Of a DNA stretch of 7,711 nucleotides, positions 4,673 to 7,711 are shown piece by piece. The stretch is taken from NCBI GenBank assembly GCA_002343455.1, contig DDSR01000203.1:1-7711 (forward strand). Reading direction: 5' to 3'. The notes beneath the pieces are model-generated. The model was given only the letters and a program-made list of their open reading frames with translations. It had not been told where the DNA came from and searched no databases. Position numbers and translations under genes: made by a program. Within the stretch, counting starts at the first letter, position 1, and every line of letters starts with the position of its first letter. This DNA is from Deltaproteobacteria bacterium UBA2385 (GTDB lineage Bacteria; Myxococcota_A; UBA796; UBA2385).

Positions 4673-7141
4673 TCAGCCTCCCGAGCGCTTGCGGAACCAG
4701 CCGCGGCGCTGACCCTCCTCCTTCGGCTCGGTCTCGTCCTGCTCCTCCCCTCGCCCGCCCAGGGTCTCGCGGAGCTGCTCGACCAGGTTCCAGCGGCCTC
4801 CGCCGCAGTCCTCGGCGGGCACGTGGTTGACGCGGAACCAGTCCTGGACCCGCTCCTCGCAGTCCTCGCAGGGCGGCAGGCCGGTGGAGCGGCAGACCTC
4901 GGCCTGCTGGAGCTCCTTGGGCGCGGCGATGCGGCCGCCCATGGTCCCCGAGCCGACGACGAAGCGGGACCAGGCCGGCAGGGCCGCCTGCCCGCCGCTG
5001 AGCCCGTGGGCCTTGCCCCGGTCGAAGCCGACCCAGACGATGACGACGAGATCGGGGGTGAAGCCGGCCAGCCAGGCGTCCCGCCCGTCGTCGGTGGTGC
5101 CGGTCTTGGCGCCGACGGCTCCCTTGACCCCGTAGCTGGCGGCTCGACGGCCGCTGCCGCGGACCAGGACCTCCCGCATGCTGTCGGTGACCAGGAAGGT
5201 GGCGGCGGAGTCGGCGATCCGGCGGGCCACGGGTTCGGGCTCTTCGTAGAGCAGCTCGCCGTCGACGGTGGAGACCGCCCGCAGCAGGCCGGGCTTCACG
5301 GTGGTGCCGCCGCGCGGGAAGGCGCTGTAGGCCTGGGCCAGCTCGATCGGGCTGGCCTCGAAGCTGCCCAGGGCGGCGCTGGGCCAGTCGGTCGCCCCGG
5401 ACAGGCCGGCGCCCTGCCAGCGGCTGGCCAGGGTGCGCAGGCCGACGCGCTCGGCCAGCAGGATGGCCGGGATGTTGCGGCTGCTCACCAGGGCGTCGCG
5501 CAGCGAGACGGTCTCCAGGAAGGCGCCGTCGTAGTTGCGGGGGGTCCAGACCTTGCCATCGACGGTGCGCTCGATGGGCACGTCCTGGATGACGGTGGCC
5601 GGGGAGAGGGTCGGATCGGCGTCGAAGGCGAAGAGCCAGGTCAGCGGCTTGATCGTCGAGCCCACCTGCCGACGGCCCGAGAAGACCCGGTCGAACTGGC
5701 TCTCGCCGTAGTCGCGGCCGCCGACCAGGGCCACGATGGCCCCGTCGCTGGCCCGCACCGCCAGCAGGCTCATCTGGACACCCTTGGCCGAGGGGTGCTC
5801 GCGCTCCAGCTCGACCAGGGACTCGGCCACGACCTGCTCGGCGAGGCGCTGCAGGGCGGGCTGGATGGTGGTGTGGACGGCGAGGCCCTGGGCGGCGACC
5901 GCTCCGGGCTCGAGCTGCTCCTCGGCCTTCATCAGGGCGGCGTCGACGGCCCAGGGGGCCAGCCTCCCCCCCTTCAGGGCGTGGACCTGCAAGGGCTGCG
6001 CGCGGGCGGCGGCGGCCTGCTCGTCGCTGGCGGCGCCCACCTCGACCATGCGCAGCAGGGCGACGTCCCGGCGCTGCATGGCCTCTTCCGGGTAGCGCAG
6101 CGGCGACCAGCGGTTGGGGGCGGAGATGATGCCGGCGATGGTGGCGGACTCGGCCAGGTCCAGGCGCTGCACGGGCTTGCCGAAGAAGGCCCGCGCCGCC
6201 TGGTCCACCCCGCAGATGGAGGCCCCGCCGGCCTGCCCCAGGTAGATCTCGTTCAGGTACAGCTCGAGGATGCTGTCCTTGGAGAGGCGCTGCTCGACCG
6301 CCACGGCCAGCAGGGCCTCGCGCGCCTTGCGCTCGTAGGTGCGCTCCCGCGAGAGGAAGAGGTTCTTGACGAGCTGCTGGGTCAGGGTGCTGCCGCCCTG
6401 CTGGGTGCTGCCGGACCAGGCGTTGATCAGCAGGGCGCGGGTGATGCCGAGGGGATCGAGGCCCTCGTGGCTGCGGAAGCGGCTGTCCTCCATCGCCAGG
6501 ACGGCCTCGACGAGGTGATCTGGGATCTCGTCCAGGGGCACGGTGCGGCGGGCTTCGTTCTCGGGGCCGCGCACGCCGGCCAGCTCGGCGGGGGCGAGGC
6601 GGAGGCGGGAGCGGCCGTCGGCGAGGGCGACGCGGCCGTCGGCGAAGGTCAGCTCGACCTGCTCGGCCTTGGTGCGCCAGCCGGGGCCCTCGGCGGCGGG
6701 CAGGCTGAGGCGGATCTTGCCGTCTGTGACCTGGAAGTCGCCCGGCCGGCCGACGCTGCCGACGCGCGCGTAGCCGGCCCGCTGCAGGTCCTCGGCGACC
6801 TCGTCGACGGTCGCCTGCAGGCCCGGCCAGTACTCGAGCGGGGCGGAGAGGACCCGGCCGCTGTTGGTCACCAGCGGCGCCTGGAGCAGGGACTCGACGT
6901 CCAGTAGCGCCTGTCGGTACAAGACGCCGACGATCAGCGCGGTGGCGGCCAGGACGCCCAGGGCCGCCGCGCCGACCCGCCAGGCCAGCCAGGAGCCGAG
7001 CTCACGGGCGAGGCGCTTCCAGCCCTTGGCCCCTCCGCGGCGGGCCTTACGAGGGGCGGCTTTACGCTTGGGGGCCGCCTGGGGAGCCGCGGGAGGAGCC
7101 TTGGCGGGCTTGCGCGGCTTGCCGCCCTTCGGGCTGCTCAA
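4673..7141 (-). CDS. mrcB: PBP1B-type bifunctional peptidoglycan synthase (class A PBP)
   Basis: This 822-residue enzyme polymerises lipid II into glycan strands and cross-links them at the outer face of the inner membrane. In order: a Lys/Arg/Pro/Ala-rich cytoplasmic tail (1-47), a membrane helix (about 51-75), and a UB2H-like domain (about 95-195) with the RPGDFQV segment seen in E. coli PBP1B. The GT51 glycosyltransferase follows, with EDSRF (catalytic E218), [12 protein letters not shown] (249-260), and [17 protein letters not shown] (second acid likely E283). The transpeptidase has SxxK (S495-K498), SxN (S554-N556) and KTGT (679-682). All catalytic residues are present. Near the end, C750, C758, C761 and C779 recall the Cys-bearing C-terminal segment of many class A PBPs. 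The charged tail is probably flexible. The start is TTG at 7141, overlapping the transketolase stop (TTGA). The symbol rests on domain layout, not proven orthology. Confidence 0.95.
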   Translation of the reverse strand: MSSPKGGKPRKPAKAPPAAPQAAPKRKAAPRKARRGGAKGWKRLARELGSWLAWRVGAAALGVLAATALIVGVLYRQALLDVESLLQAPLVTNSGRVLSAPLEYWPGLQATVDEVAEDLQRAGYARVGSVGRPGDFQVTDGKIRLSLPAAEGPGWRTKAEQVELTFADGRVALADGRSRLRLAPAELAGVRGPENEARRTVPLDEIPDHLVEAVLAMEDSRFRSHEGLDPLGITRALLINAWSGSTQQGGSTLTQQLVKNLFLSRERTYERKAREALLAVAVEQRLSKDSILELYLNEIYLGQAGGASICGVDQAARAFFGKPVQRLDLAESATIAGIISAPNRWSPLRYPEEAMQRRDVALLRMVEVGAASDEQAAAARAQPLQVHALKGGRLAPWAVDAALMKAEEQLEPGAVAAQGLAVHTTIQPALQRLAEQVVAESLVELEREHPSAKGVQMSLLAVRASDGAIVALVGGRDYGESQFDRVFSGRRQVGSTIKPLTWLFAFDADPTLSPATVIQDVPIERTVDGKVWTPRNYDGAFLETVSLRDALVSSRNIPAILLAERVGLRTLASRWQGAGLSGATDWPSAALGSFEASPIELAQAYSAFPRGGTTVKPGLLRAVSTVDGELLYEEPEPVARRIADSAATFLVTDSMREVLVRGSGRRAASYGVKGAVGAKTGTTDDGRDAWLAGFTPDLVVIVWVGFDRGKAHGLSGGQAALPAWSRFVVGSGTMGGRIAAPKELQQAEVCRSTGLPPCEDCEERVQDWFRVNHVPAEDCGGGRWNLVEQLRETLGGRGEEQDETEPKEEGQRRGWFRKRSGG

Positions 7142-7711
7142 CCGCGATCCACCAGCTCAGCGACCGCGGCGACGACCCGCTCGACGGTCAGGCCCAGCTT
7201 CTCGGCCACCACCTCGGCCGGGGCCGAGGCGCCGAAGCGGTCGATGGCGACGCTGAGGTCCGCCCAGCGGGACCAGCCGAAGCTGACCCCGGCCTCGACG
7301 CTGACGGTGGGCAGCTCGGGCGGCAGGACGGCGTCCTGGATTTCGGTCTCCTGGGCCTCGAAGGCCTCCCAGCAGGGCATGCTGACCACGCGCACGGGCA
7401 GGCTCTGGGCGGCGAGGCGGGCCTGGGCCTGCAGCGCCAGCTGGACCTCGCTGCCCGTGGCGACGATCACCGCCAGCGGCGAGCCTCCGCCGGCTTCGGA
7501 GAGGATGTAGGCGCCCTGGTGCAGGCCGGCGCCGTCCCCGGGCAGGGTCGGCAGGTTCTGGCGGGTCAGGCAGAGGGCGGTCGGTCCGTCGCGGCGGCCG
7601 AGGGCGAGGCGCCAGGCCTGGGCGGTCTCGCGGGCGTCGGCGGGGCGCACGACCCAGAGGTTGGGCATCGAGCGCATGGCCATCAGGTGCTCGACCGGCT
7701 GGTGGGTGGGG
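7138..7711 (-). CDS. tkt: Transketolase, C-terminal part (5' end outside window)
   Basis: The last 190 residues of transketolase are visible; the frame runs off the window edge. The enzyme is cytoplasmic and moves two-carbon units between sugar phosphates with thiamine diphosphate, in the non-oxidative pentose phosphate pathway. The segment opens with PTHQPVEHL, the conserved end of the [13 protein letters not shown] motif, followed by [12 protein letters not shown] and [13 protein letters not shown], which belong to the pyrimidine-binding domain. The C-terminal domain shows [31 protein letters not shown] and FGASAPAEV, all in standard order. No frameshift or break is seen. By comparison with the usual length of about 660 residues, roughly 70% of the gene lies beyond the window. 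The stop codon overlaps the start of the PBP gene (TTGA), so the two are probably translationally coupled, an unusual pairing of central carbon metabolism with cell wall synthesis. Confidence 0.96.
   Translation of the reverse strand, partial: PTHQPVEHLMAMRSMPNLWVVRPADARETAQAWRLALGRRDGPTALCLTRQNLPTLPGDGAGLHQGAYILSEAGGGSPLAVIVATGSEVQLALQAQARLAAQSLPVRVVSMPCWEAFEAQETEIQDAVLPPELPTVSVEAGVSFGWSRWADLSVAIDRFGASAPAEVVAEKLGLTVERVVAAVAELVDRG
7148..7153 (-). promoter_or_regulatory. Ribosome binding site deciding the TTG start of the PBP gene
   Basis: GGTGGA on the minus strand lies 6 nt before TTG at 7141. An in-frame TGA at 7157-7159 rules out a start further upstream, and the first downstream in-frame Met is residue 217, inside the glycosyltransferase domain. 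TTG is therefore the best start. Confidence 0.65.

Noticed and set aside
4823..6907. 694-codon open frame on the plus strand opposite the PBP gene
   Set aside because: Antisense shadow typical of high-GC DNA. The translation is Gly/Ala/Asp/Leu/Gln-rich without recognisable domains, while the minus strand encodes a PBP with every catalytic motif.

Overview
This GC-rich window (roughly 70% by eye) looks chromosomal and comes from a Gram-negative bacterium, plausibly a myxobacterium or related deltaproteobacterial lineage. The main grounds are a class A penicillin-binding protein with a UB2H-like domain (PBP1B type), a probable lipoprotein, and dense gene packing with 4-nt stop/start overlaps. 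The taxon is inference: no rRNA or marker gene for placement is present, and no mobile element, tRNA, rRNA or CRISPR array was seen.

Left half, plus strand (62-3588): an exported or membrane-anchored metallo-beta-lactamase-fold hydrolase; a B12-binding-domain radical SAM enzyme 23 nt downstream; then three small proteins of 133, 170 and 149 residues. Each of the last three starts inside the stop codon of the gene before it (GTGA, ATGA, GTGA), so the radical SAM gene and the three small genes appear translationally coupled. All three small proteins share one plan: an N-terminal hydrophobic helix, a Pro-rich linker, a short hydrophobic strand ending in Pro/acidic residues, then a charged helical domain. 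The first two also share a motif of the form T-x-[ED]-D-x-x-RGV-x-AL, so they are probably divergent duplicates. I could not assign any of them to a known function.

Right half, minus strand (7711 down to 3522): the C-terminal part of transketolase (cut by the window edge), whose stop overlaps the TTG start of a PBP1B-like bifunctional peptidoglycan synthase; 50 nt further on is a 366-residue putative lipoprotein with a Met/Gly/Pro-rich C-terminal tail. The PBP-lipoprotein pair recalls the LpoB/LpoP-PBP1B pairs of gammaproteobacteria and may be a local equivalent.

The two operons converge and overlap in coding sequence by 67 bp (3522-3588). Both C-termini there are Gly/Pro-rich low-complexity tails read from opposite strands. 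A 4 x 12-bp perfect tandem repeat (3711-3758) lies in the lipoprotein tail. No gene-free stretch exceeds 61 bases.
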